This document shows, piece by piece, positions 1 to 5,714 of a DNA stretch of 7,075 bases. The notes under the pieces were generated by a model, which saw only the letters and a list, made by a program, of their open reading frames with translations, was not told the DNA's origin and did no database searches. The first letter of the stretch is position 1, and each line of letters opens with the position of its first letter. Origin of the DNA: an uncultured Shinella sp. (GTDB lineage: Bacteria > Pseudomonadota > Alphaproteobacteria > Rhizobiales > Rhizobiaceae); assembly GCA_946481465.1 (NCBI GenBank), contig CAMLOC010000182.1, positions 1 through 7,075 on the forward strand. Reading direction: 5' to 3'. The position numbers and the translations under genes are program-made.

Positions 1-100
1 ACATCTTCACATTGGCAAGCTCGACGCCCGAGCCGTCCGCCTTCACGCGGATCTTCACGTTGTAGTCAACGACCCGCTTTACAGGGACCAGGATCTTCAT
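1..100 (-). CDS. etfB: Electron transfer flavoprotein beta subunit, N-terminal 33 codons (partial)
   Basis: This is the beginning of the ETF beta subunit; the gene runs off the left edge of the window. ETF is a soluble alpha-beta dimer carrying FAD and AMP. It collects electrons from acyl-CoA and related dehydrogenases and passes them to ETF:ubiquinone oxidoreductase. The visible residues start [19 protein letters not shown], the hallmark start of the family, in which the KRV-D segment opens the nucleotide-binding fold, and continue with a [12 protein letters not shown] stretch. The ATG at 98-100 is preceded on the minus strand by a purine-rich GGAAGGAAG Shine-Dalgarno sequence at normal spacing, which fixes the start. 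By family precedent etfA would follow just outside the window. The promoter with a palindromic operator at 236-264 probably drives this gene. Identity is very likely even from this short piece. Confidence 0.9.
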   Translation of the reverse strand, partial: MKILVPVKRVVDYNVKIRVKADGSGVELANVKM

Positions 101-134
101 GGCTTCCTTCCTTCAAATGCTCGCGAGGGAAAAT

Positions 135-151
135 GCGCCTTTTAAAGGCGC
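135..151. repeat. Perfect 8-base inverted repeat in the etfB leader
   Basis: GCGCCTTT and AAAGGCGC flank a single central T. The one-base centre is poor for an RNA hairpin unless the inner A-T pairs open, so a protein-binding palindrome or a weak leader hairpin are both possible. It sits 35 bases upstream of the etfB start codon, inside the inferred 5' untranslated leader, and has no T-run after it on either strand that would make it a terminator. Function unknown. Confidence 0.4.
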
Positions 152-235
152 CCTGATTGTCGGTTGGCGACATCGATACGCGTTTTTTCCCCAATTACAA
201 TGCGCCACGGCCCCTCCCGACCTGAAAACGGGCGG

Positions 236-264
236 GTTATAATTTGCCTTTACGTTCACGTCAA
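236..264 (-). promoter_or_regulatory. Probable sigma70 promoter of etfB
   Basis: Read on the minus strand, TTGACG (259-264) is followed after exactly 17 bases by TATAAC (236-241). Both boxes are close to consensus with ideal spacing. It lies between the rhomboid stop codon and etfB and points at etfB. Transcription would start near 229, giving a leader of roughly 130 nucleotides. Its strength suggests that etfB is not simply read through from the upstream genes. The boxes are seen directly; activity is inferred. Confidence 0.65.
249..264 (-). promoter_or_regulatory. Candidate MerR/LiuR-type operator over the etfB -35 box
   Basis: On the minus strand TTGACGTGAACGTAAA is an imperfect 16-base palindrome: 6 of 8 positions match between TTGACGTG and the reverse complement of the second half, TTTACGTT. 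It covers the -35 box and part of the spacer. The ACGT-centred half-sites resemble, from memory, the sites described for LiuR, a MerR-family regulator of branched-chain amino acid and acyl-CoA catabolism whose regulons include ETF genes in proteobacteria. The palindrome is visible; the regulator is an inference, and no MerR-family gene lies in this window. Confidence 0.45.
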
Positions 265-283
265 TTTCCTCCGCGCGGCACGC

Positions 284-1069
284 TCACCGCCCCCAATGGG
301 TCGGCGGCGGGGAAGGCTGCGCGGCCGTCTCCTCGACGGCGGCAGGTGCCGCCTCGACATGCCGCACCGCCTTCGGCGTCACGATGGTGCGGTCGAACAG
401 CGGCACGCCCCGCCGGCGCAGGACGAGCACGAGGATCGCACCCGCGACGATACCGCCGACATGGGCGCCCCAGGAGACGCCGCTGTCACCATCGACCACC
501 AGCATGTAGAACTGCTGGGCGATCCAGAAGGCGAGCGGAATGACCGCCGGCAGCGGCAGGGGAATGCGGAAGAACACCAGAACCCAGACGCGCACCTTCG
601 GATGCAGCAGGAAATAGGCCGCCACCACGCCCGAGATCGCCCCCGAGGCGCCGATCAGCGGAGCCTCCGAATCCGGCTGCACGAGGCCGTGCACCAGCGC
701 GCCGGCCGCCGCGCAAAGAAGGTAGAAGACGAGGAAGCGGAAGTGCCCGAGCGCATCCTCGACATTGTCGCCGAACACCCAGAGGAACAGCATGTTCGAG
801 GCGAGATGCATGAAATCGCCGTGCAGGAACGCATAGGTGATGTAGGTTGCGTCCTCCGGCACCAGCACGAGGCTCGGCTCCAGGTCGGCGAAATCGAAGA
901 CGACTGCAGGGATGTAACCGAGGCCGACGACCGTCGCATCGGAAAAGGCCTGCGTGGAGGCCAGCCCCGTCACCAGCCAGACGACGACATTGATCGCGAT
1001 CAGGCCGATCGTGACATATTGCACCTTGATGTATTTCAGGGCGTTCGCATCGTGCAGCGGTATGAACAT
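284..1069 (-). CDS. Rhomboid family intramembrane serine protease
   Basis: This 261-residue protein is predicted to be an inner-membrane rhomboid protease, which cuts membrane-anchored substrates within or next to the bilayer using a Ser-His dyad. The catalytic serine motif GASGAISG places Ser142 in the middle of a membrane segment, and the partner is His203 in WGAHVGG. The oxyanion-side motif HG-x3-HLxSN (His83, His88, Asn92) is present, so the enzyme looks active. Six or so hydrophobic segments span residues 18-38, 88-100, 112-131, 137-156, 160-187 and 200-217. An Ala/Pro-rich cytoplasmic tail follows. The ATG at 1067-1069 was chosen over the in-frame codon at 1129 because a GAAGGGG ribosome-binding sequence sits just upstream and the family begins near MFIPLHD. 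It lies 35 bases after the adenosyltransferase and is probably co-transcribed with it. Its substrate cannot be deduced. Confidence 0.93.
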   Translation of the reverse strand: MFIPLHDANALKYIKVQYVTIGLIAINVVVWLVTGLASTQAFSDATVVGLGYIPAVVFDFADLEPSLVLVPEDATYITYAFLHGDFMHLASNMLFLWVFGDNVEDALGHFRFLVFYLLCAAAGALVHGLVQPDSEAPLIGASGAISGVVAAYFLLHPKVRVWVLVFFRIPLPLPAVIPLAFWIAQQFYMLVVDGDSGVSWGAHVGGIVAGAILVLVLRRRGVPLFDRTIVTPKAVRHVEAAPAAVEETAAQPSPPPTHWGR

Positions 1070-1104
1070 GGATCCCCTTCCCCCAAGGCCTGCCGGAAGC
1101 GAGC

Positions 1105-1683
1105 TTACCTGTTCTTGCCCGGAACCCACAATATGTCCGTGTGGCCCTTGTCATTGACCCAGCGAGCAGCGACGAAGAGGAAGTCGGAGAGCCGGTTGAT
1201 ATAGGCTGCGGCCGCGGCCGAGACCGCCTCGCCCTCGACATCCTGCAGGGCGACGATCCGCCGTTCGGCCCGGCGCGCGACCGTGCGCGCGAGGTGCAGC
1301 GCCGCCGCCGCGGGCGTGCCGCCCGGCAGGACGAAGGAGCGCAGCGGCTCGAGATCCGCATTGAGCAGGTCGATTTCCGTCTCCAGCCGGTCCACCTGCA
1401 CCTGCGCGATGCGCAGGGGCTCGTAGTCGAGCTTCTTTCCCGTCTCCGGCGTCGCAAGGTCCGCCCCGAGATCGAACAGGTCGTTCTGGATGCGCATCAG
1501 CATCGCGTCGAGATCGGGGTGACCGGCAAGGTGCTGGCGCACGAGGCCGATGCAGCAATTCGCCTCGTCCACCTCGCCATAGGATTCGACGCGCAGGTCG
1601 TGCTTCTTGCGGCGCGGCCCCGCGACGAGGCCGGTCGTGCCGTTGTCGCCGGTGCGCGTATAGATCTTGTTGAGCTTGACCAT
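1105..1683 (-). CDS. ATP:cob(I)alamin adenosyltransferase, PduO type
   Basis: This enzyme transfers the adenosyl group of ATP to reduced cobalamin, making adenosylcobalamin (EC 2.5.1.17); the family works as a trimer in the cytosol. At 192 residues it is normal length. The ATP-binding start TRTGDNGTTGL is at residues 9-19, SYGEVDEAN at 34-42, QNDLFDLGADLATP at 66-79, the arginine-rich active-site helix ARTVARRAER around 132-141, and NRLSDFLFVAARW at 163-175. All key residues of the PduO/MMAB group are present. The ATG at 1681-1683 has a GAGGAG ribosome-binding sequence. The gene starts 7 bases after the HIG1-like gene ends, indicating an operon. Its product supplies cofactor to methylmalonyl-CoA mutase and, in rhizobia, to B12-dependent ribonucleotide reductase. 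It is unrelated to the CobA/BtuR type, so the symbol cobO is often misapplied to this family. Confidence 0.95.
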   Translation of the reverse strand: MVKLNKIYTRTGDNGTTGLVAGPRRKKHDLRVESYGEVDEANCCIGLVRQHLAGHPDLDAMLMRIQNDLFDLGADLATPETGKKLDYEPLRIAQVQVDRLETEIDLLNADLEPLRSFVLPGGTPAAAALHLARTVARRAERRIVALQDVEGEAVSAAAAAYINRLSDFLFVAARWVNDKGHTDILWVPGKNR

Positions 1684-1690
1684 GTTCTCC

Positions 1691-1888
1691 TCAGCGACCG
1701 CCGCCCGTGATCCAGAGCGTCAGCATGATGAGGACGATCGCGACCGCCTGCAAGAGCACGCGAAGCTGCATCAGCTTGTTGGAGGTGTTGCCGCTGCCGC
1801 CCCTGGCCATGTTGACGAGACCGCGCACCAGCACGATGGCGACGAGGCCCATGACGAGCAGGGTCATGAAGGTAAGGAAGGAAGACAT
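1691..1888 (-). CDS. Small HIG1-like twin-transmembrane protein
   Basis: This 65-residue protein has two hydrophobic helices, about residues 4-24 and 45-61, joined by a short basic, Gly/Ser/Asn-rich loop (NMARGGSGNTSNK). The second helix is preceded by Q41-x-R43-x3-Q47, which matches the (Q)xRxxxQ signature of hypoxia-induced gene 1 (HIG1) domain proteins. In mitochondria and some alphaproteobacteria such proteins associate with cytochrome oxidase. The bacterial short forms are mostly annotated only as twin-transmembrane proteins, so the role here is not established. The start ATG at 1886-1888 has only a weak ribosome-binding sequence. It is the first gene of the run leading into the adenosyltransferase, 7 bases away, and probably shares its transcript. 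I am confident that it is a real gene and moderately confident in the HIG1 assignment. Confidence 0.82.
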   Translation of the reverse strand: MSSFLTFMTLLVMGLVAIVLVRGLVNMARGGSGNTSNKLMQLRVLLQAVAIVLIMLTLWITGGGR

Positions 1889-1915
1889 GCCAACGATCCG
1901 ATTTGATTTCCGTCA

Positions 1916-1933
1916 GCCCTATTCACATAGGGC
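1916..1933. repeat. 7-base perfect inverted repeat upstream of the HIG1-like gene
   Basis: GCCCTAT and ATAGGGC are separated by TCAC, 28 bases before the HIG1-like start codon on the minus strand. There is no following T-run on either strand, so it is not an obvious intrinsic terminator. It could be an operator or a leader hairpin of the HIG1-adenosyltransferase-rhomboid run. I saw no convincing -35/-10 pair around it. Confidence 0.35.
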
Positions 1934-1953
1934 ATTTCGCGCAAAGTGCACGC

Positions 1954-1969
1954 TTTTTGCGGGCAAAAA
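1954..1969. repeat. Inverted repeat between the dehydrogenase and HIG1-like genes
   Basis: TTTTTGC and GCAAAAA are separated by GG, 21 bases after the end of the short-chain dehydrogenase gene on the minus strand. As RNA it would form a short hairpin whose T/A runs lie within the stem. It could contribute to ending the dehydrogenase transcript or be part of the regulatory region of the HIG1-like operon. The evidence is symmetry only. Confidence 0.3.
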
Positions 1970-1989
1970 CCCTGCGACGCCGCGCCGCG

Positions 1990-2838
1990 TCAGCCGAGCC
2001 TGCCGATGATGCGGTAGAAGAGCGCCGCCGGCAGCAGCTTTTTCAGGAGCACGCCCTGCCTGGCCGGCGTCGTCACGACATAGTGCGGCTTCGGCGTCTT
2101 CGCAGTCAGCGCATGGCGCAGCACCGCATGCACCGCCTCCGGCCCAAGCTTGCCGCGCGCCGGCTTCGCCTCGCCGCGCAGGCGCTGAAGCTGGCGGCGA
2201 TATTCCTCCGCGTGGACCGAATGCTCAAGGTCGATGTTCTTCTCGATATGCGTCAGGGCATTGGCCGTGAAGCGCGAGGCGATCGGCCCCGGCTCGATGA
2301 GGCTGACATGTATGCTTGAACCCGCAAGCTCCATGCGCAACGTCAGCGACAACGCCTCGATCGCGAATTTCGAGGCATTGTAGGCGCCGCGCCAGCGATA
2401 GGGCACGATGCCGAGGATCGACGAGCATTGCACGATGCGCCCGAAACCCTGCCGGCGCATGACGGGGATCACCCGCCGCGTCAGGTCGTGCCAGCCGAAG
2501 ACATTGGTCTCGAACTGCATCCGCAGCGCCTCGACTGGCAGGTCCTCGACGGCACCGGCCTGGCCATAGGCGCCATTGTTGAACAGCGCGTCGAGCCGGC
2601 CGCCGGTGCGCTCCAGCACGGTCTCGACAAGCGCGGCGATCGTCTCGGGTTTCGTATAATCCATCAGAAGCGCCTCGATGCCGTCGGCCTCGAGGCTGGC
2701 GAGATCCTCCTGCCGGCGCACCGTGGCGAAGACGCGCCAGCCTTCCGCCTTCAGCGCCCGGGCGCAATGGGCGCCGATGCCCGAGGAGCACCCGGTGACG
2801 ATGATGCTCGGCGGCATTGCCGCATTCGAAGAAGGCAT
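1990..2838 (-). CDS. Short-chain dehydrogenase/reductase, classical SDR family
   Basis: This 282-residue cytosolic oxidoreductase has a Rossmann fold and probably uses NADP(H). The cofactor motif TGCSSGIG is at residues 15-22, NNGAYG (a variant of NNAG) at 87-92, the active-site Asn at 112, Ser140 in CSSILG, and the catalytic Tyr153 and Lys157 in YNASK, followed by EPGPI. The tetrad is complete. Arginines 41-42 after the second strand fit NADP preference. The overall pattern resembles uncharacterised SDRs related to YbbO-like aldehyde or retinol-type reductases, but the substrate cannot be read from the sequence. Start codons also occur in frame at 2889 (GTG), 2880 and 2874. The ATG at 2838 was chosen because AGGAAA lies just upstream and the protein then begins shortly before the Rossmann strand. 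It is transcribed away from the BrkB-family gene and looks monocistronic. Confidence 0.93.
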   Translation of the reverse strand: MPSSNAAMPPSIIVTGCSSGIGAHCARALKAEGWRVFATVRRQEDLASLEADGIEALLMDYTKPETIAALVETVLERTGGRLDALFNNGAYGQAGAVEDLPVEALRMQFETNVFGWHDLTRRVIPVMRRQGFGRIVQCSSILGIVPYRWRGAYNASKFAIEALSLTLRMELAGSSIHVSLIEPGPIASRFTANALTHIEKNIDLEHSVHAEEYRRQLQRLRGEAKPARGKLGPEAVHAVLRHALTAKTPKPHYVVTTPARQGVLLKKLLPAALFYRIIGRLG

Positions 2839-2895
2839 GGCGGTTTCCTGTACAAATCTGCGCGTGTTTCCCATATTCATCCCCAGCACGCCGCG

Positions 2896-2911
2896 CGCCT
2901 CTCATGAGGCG
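2896..2911. repeat. 6-base inverted repeat in the divergent SDR/BrkB intergenic region
   Basis: CGCCTC and GAGGCG flank TCAT. It sits within the 193-base gap between the divergent dehydrogenase and BrkB-family genes, about 58 bases from the dehydrogenase start and 120 bases from the BrkB start. It could be an operator for the divergent pair. No clear promoter boxes could be assigned to either gene in this gap, and nothing else recognisable is there. Confidence 0.25.
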
Positions 2912-3031
2912 TGGCGACGTGGCAGACCATTGAATCCGGACCACACCTGAACCGATCCCGGTGTAAGGGGTTATCTCCGGGCAGACAATGCAAGAGCGGC
3001 CGAAGATAGCCGCGAGGGACTGGGATTGCCG

Positions 3032-3976
3032 ATGCCGACCGCCATCCGCCTTGCCTACAAGGTCGTCTTCGATGCGATCTGGCACTTTTCCGAAGACGAC
3101 GGCTGGGCCATGGCGAGCCATGTCGCGCTGTCGACGCTGCTGGCGATCTTCCCCTTCCTGATCTTCGGCACGGCGCTCGGCTCCTTCCTCGGCGCCGACC
3201 AGTTCGCCGAAACCGCCGTGCACCTCATCTTCGATACCTGGCCGGAATCGATCGCGGCCCCCATCTCGCGCGAGGTCGTCGCGGTGCTCACCATCCCGCG
3301 CGGCGGGCTCCTGACCCTCTCCGTGCTCGCCGCCGCCTATTTCGCCTCGAACGGCGTGGAGGCGTTGCGCGTCTCGCTCAACCGCGCCTACCGGGTGGCC
3401 GAGACGCGCTACTGGTATGTCACGCGCCTTGCCAGCCTCGGCTTCGTCATCGCCGGCGTGCTGGCGCTGGCGGTCCTCAGCATCGTGCTGGTCGCCGCCC
3501 CTCTCGCCGTGCGGGCGACGGGCGACTGGCTGCCCTGGCTCGCCTATGTCTATTCCTGGGTGGAAAGCTGGGGGCTGTTCGGCACCATCCTCGTGCTGCT
3601 CACCGGTCTGCTGATCGCCCATCTCTGGCTGCCCGCCGGCCGGCGCAAGATCGCCGACGTGCTGCCGGGCATCCTGGTGACGCTCATCGCCTGGGGCATC
3701 GGCGCCTATGCCTTCGCCTCCTATCTCGCCACCTTCGCCAATTACGTCTCGACCTATGCCGGCCTCGCCTCGATCATGATCGCGCTGGTCTTCCTCTACA
3801 TCGTGGGGGCGATCTTCATCATCGGCGCCGAAATCAACGCGGCGCTGATGAAATACCGGGTGAAGCACCTGATCCTCGACCGGATCCGCGGCGTGCGCAA
3901 GCCGCCGCAACCCGAGGAGGATTCAATGGAGGACGAAGCCATAGCCCGCGAGCAGGGCGCGAATGCCGGCCGGTGA
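3032..3976 (+). CDS. BrkB/YihY family inner-membrane protein
   Basis: This 314-residue polytopic membrane protein belongs to the YihY/BrkB (once 'ribonuclease BN') family. Hydrophobic segments lie at roughly residues 31-54, 93-108, 136-160, 182-200, 209-232 and 244-270, about six helices. Family marks are W-AMASHVALSTLLAIFPFL near the first helix, the LPAGRRK turn near 200-206, and the YAGLASIMIALVFLY / GAEINAAL block at 242-272. The tail is charged and acidic. The old RNase BN label is wrong for this family; its biochemical role is not established, and transport or lipid-related roles have been proposed. The start is ambiguous between TTG at 3026 (GAGGGA 6 bases upstream) and ATG at 3032 (TGGGA 6 bases upstream); they differ by two codons and I prefer ATG. 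The last 54 bases overlap gluQ on the other strand. Confidence 0.92.
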   Translation: MPTAIRLAYKVVFDAIWHFSEDDGWAMASHVALSTLLAIFPFLIFGTALGSFLGADQFAETAVHLIFDTWPESIAAPISREVVAVLTIPRGGLLTLSVLAAAYFASNGVEALRVSLNRAYRVAETRYWYVTRLASLGFVIAGVLALAVLSIVLVAAPLAVRATGDWLPWLAYVYSWVESWGLFGTILVLLTGLLIAHLWLPAGRRKIADVLPGILVTLIAWGIGAYAFASYLATFANYVSTYAGLASIMIALVFLYIVGAIFIIGAEINAALMKYRVKHLILDRIRGVRKPPQPEEDSMEDEAIAREQGANAGR

Positions 3977-4831
3977 GGCGCCCCTTTCCCGGTAGGCCGC
4001 AAGGCCGGTGTCCTCGTTGCTCTTGGACAGTTTCCGCCCATCCGGCCCCGGCACCAGCCCATGATGCCGGTAGGAAGGCGCCGGAAGGCCGAGCAGGCTC
4101 TGCAGCAGGCGGTGCACGGCCGTTGCATGAAAGAGATCCTGCCCGCGCACCACGTCGGTAATGCCCTGCGCCGCATCGTCGAGCACCACGGCGAGATGGT
4201 AGCTCGCCGGCGCATCCGGCCGCGAGAGTATGACATCGCCCCAGCGCTCCGGCCGCGCCGCGACGATGCCCGTCTCGCCCTCCGGCCCCTCCCCCGCCTC
4301 CGACCACGAGAGCGCCTGCGGCACGAGCGCCAGCGCCTTCTCCATGTCGAGCCGCCAGGCATGCTGGCGGCCCGCGGCGATCCAGCCGAGCGCCTGGTCG
4401 CGGTCGAGCGAGCGCTCCTCCGTCGGATAGAGCGGCGCCCCGTCGGGATCGCGCGGCCACAAACCGCCTGCGGCTTCCTGCGCGAGGACCCGCGCCTTCA
4501 CCTCGCCGCGGCTGAGGAACCCCGGATAGAGCACACCCATCGCCTTGAGGCGCTCCAGCGCCTTGCCGTAGAAGGCGAGATGCTCCGACTGGCGCCGCAC
4601 CGGCCTTTCCCAGTCGAGGCCGAGCCAGGCCAGATCGCGATGGATCGCCGTCTCGAATTCCGGCCGCGAGCGGGCGGGGTCGATATCCTCGATGCGCAAG
4701 AGGAAACGTCCGCCGCAGGCCGCGGCAAGGTCGTGGTTGAGGATCGCCGAGAGGGCATGGCCGAGATGCAGGAGGCCGTTCGGGCTCGGCGCGAAGCGGA
4801 AAACACGATTTTTTGACAAAGAAGGTCGCAT
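3923..4831 (-). CDS. gluQ: Glutamyl-Q tRNA(Asp) synthetase
   Basis: GluQ-RS activates glutamate with ATP and attaches it to queuosine at the wobble position of tRNA(Asp), making glutamyl-queuosine. It is a paralogue of the catalytic core of glutamyl-tRNA synthetase without the anticodon-binding domain, and the 302-residue length fits. The class I signatures are the HIGH variant HLGH at residues 22-25, inside RFAPSPNGLLHLGHA, and KLSKS at 267-271 (KMSKS variant). RIEDIDPAR at 46-54 and RGQDLF at 229-234 are further family blocks. The usual zinc-binding cysteines are absent: YPCFC is replaced by YPGFL at 102-106, and the only cysteine in the protein is C39. The ATG at 4831 was preferred over in-frame 4846 and GTG 4870 because it has an AGAAGA sequence upstream and fits the family start. 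It is convergent with, and overlaps by 54 bases, the BrkB-family gene. Confidence 0.94.
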   Translation of the reverse strand: MRPSLSKNRVFRFAPSPNGLLHLGHALSAILNHDLAAACGGRFLLRIEDIDPARSRPEFETAIHRDLAWLGLDWERPVRRQSEHLAFYGKALERLKAMGVLYPGFLSRGEVKARVLAQEAAGGLWPRDPDGAPLYPTEERSLDRDQALGWIAAGRQHAWRLDMEKALALVPQALSWSEAGEGPEGETGIVAARPERWGDVILSRPDAPASYHLAVVLDDAAQGITDVVRGQDLFHATAVHRLLQSLLGLPAPSYRHHGLVPGPDGRKLSKSNEDTGLAAYRERGASPAGIRALLAGYGFVLH

Positions 4832-4952
4832 GAGGTCTTCTGGCATCGGGAGGCGTATCACGTCACACACTGTTTGATTTGTCGCATGGTGTCACCGCAA
4901 AACGGCTGTAGATTTTGCGCATCATGCTCGGCACCGGGGCCGCTTGGCGAAA

Positions 4953-5609
4953 ATGCAACTGCACATGATCAGGACGGATGCGGATGTCGCGGCGGGTCTC
5001 GTCGACCTCGCCCTGCTCGACGTGCGCCTTTTCACCGTCATCGACAAGGCCGGCCCCGTGCCGCTTCGCCGCCTTTCGCCCGGTTATCGCGGCCTTGCCG
5101 GCATCATCGTCGCGCAGATGGTCTCGCGCGCCAGCGCCGACGCCATCTGGCGCCGGCTCGAGGAGGCGGCCGGCGATATCACGCCGCACCATATCCTCGC
5201 CCTTTCCGACGAGGACTGCCGCGCCGTGGGCCTGTCGCGCGCCAAGACGGAGACGCTGCGCCGCGCCGCTGACGCCGTCGACCGCGGCGAACTCGACCTC
5301 GACGCCGTCTGCCACCTGGAGGCGGCCGCGGCGACCCGCCGGCTGACCGCCATCAAAGGCATCGGCCGCTGGACGGCGGATGTCTACCTGCTGTTCTGCG
5401 GCGGCCATCCGGATATCTTCCCGTCCGGCGACATCGCGCTGCAAAACGCGGTCGCCCATGCGTTCGGCCTCGCCATGCGCCCGAGCCCGCAGGAACTCGA
5501 CCGGATCGCGGAGGGCTGGTCGCCCTGGCGGGGTGTCTCGGCCCGCCTGTTCTGGGCCTATTATTCGCGGGAGATGCGGCGCGAGGCGGCACCCGTGCTC
5601 GAAGGCTGA
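4953..5609 (+). CDS. DNA-3-methyladenine glycosylase II (AlkA/Mag family)
   Basis: This 218-residue HhH-GPD enzyme cuts alkylated bases such as 3-methyladenine from DNA, starting base-excision repair. The helix-hairpin-helix is at residues 131-143 (LTAIKGIGRWTAD), which carries the conserved Gly-rich hairpin and Trp140. The catalytic aspartate is D160 in FPSGDIALQNA, equivalent to the essential Asp of AlkA. IVAQMVSRASA at 52-62 corresponds to the QQ-x-S segment, with one Gln replaced by Met. It lacks the N-terminal TBP-like domain of E. coli AlkA (282 residues) and so matches the shorter Mag-type members. The start is uncertain: ATG 4953 is preferred, while TTG 4944 and ATG 4965 are possible and none has a strong ribosome-binding sequence. 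It is divergent from gluQ. No ada-type operator or neighbour points to the adaptive response. Confidence 0.92.
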   Translation: MQLHMIRTDADVAAGLVDLALLDVRLFTVIDKAGPVPLRRLSPGYRGLAGIIVAQMVSRASADAIWRRLEEAAGDITPHHILALSDEDCRAVGLSRAKTETLRRAADAVDRGELDLDAVCHLEAAAATRRLTAIKGIGRWTADVYLLFCGGHPDIFPSGDIALQNAVAHAFGLAMRPSPQELDRIAEGWSPWRGVSARLFWAYYSREMRREAAPVLEG

Positions 5610-5649
5610 GCGGCCGCGAAATAGCTTGTTTTCGCTTTTCCTTTCCCGC

Positions 5650-5679
5650 TTCACAATGCTGTAACAACGGGCCTAATAT
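5650..5679 (+). promoter_or_regulatory. Probable sigma70 promoter of the HNH gene
   Basis: TTCACA (5650-5655) and TAATAT (5674-5679) are separated by 18 bases and lie 36 bases upstream of the HNH start codon. The -10 box is strong and the -35 moderate. It indicates that the HNH gene is transcribed on its own, not only by read-through from the glycosylase gene 105 bases upstream. The boxes are seen; activity is inferred. Confidence 0.5.
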
Positions 5680-5714
5680 AGAAGGGCAGATGCCGAATCG
5701 ATCAGGAGAAGCCC

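Noticed and set aside
164..1204. 346-codon open frame on the plus strand opposite the rhomboid gene
   Set aside because: The translation is rich in R, H, D and E with no recognisable domain, and it is fully explained as the antisense of a rhomboid protease with intact catalytic residues.
3026..3031. TTG start at 3026 for the BrkB-family gene
   Set aside because: A GAGGGA sequence at good spacing makes it possible, but ATG at 3032 also has an acceptable upstream purine run and is the more common start codon. The two forms differ by only two residues.
2225..3910. 561-codon open frame on the minus strand opposite the BrkB gene and reaching into the dehydrogenase gene
   Set aside because: It covers the opposite strand of the BrkB gene and another frame of the dehydrogenase. 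Its product is a run of D, E, R, H and G with no domains, typical of an antisense frame in GC-rich DNA, and both real genes have full catalytic or membrane signatures.
4061..4816. 251-codon plus-strand open frame opposite gluQ
   Set aside because: Arg/Glu/Ala-rich shadow of a gene with clear HLGH and KLSKS motifs; no ribosome-binding sequence of note.
5612..5640. Terminator after the glycosylase gene
   Set aside because: There is a GCGGCCGC palindrome and a T-rich stretch, but they do not form a stem followed directly by a T-run, so I do not call one.
4863..5654. 263-codon minus-strand open frame opposite the glycosylase gene
   Set aside because: Antisense composition, and its start lies within the downstream intergenic region without promoter or ribosome-binding signals; the plus-strand gene has the HhH and catalytic Asp.
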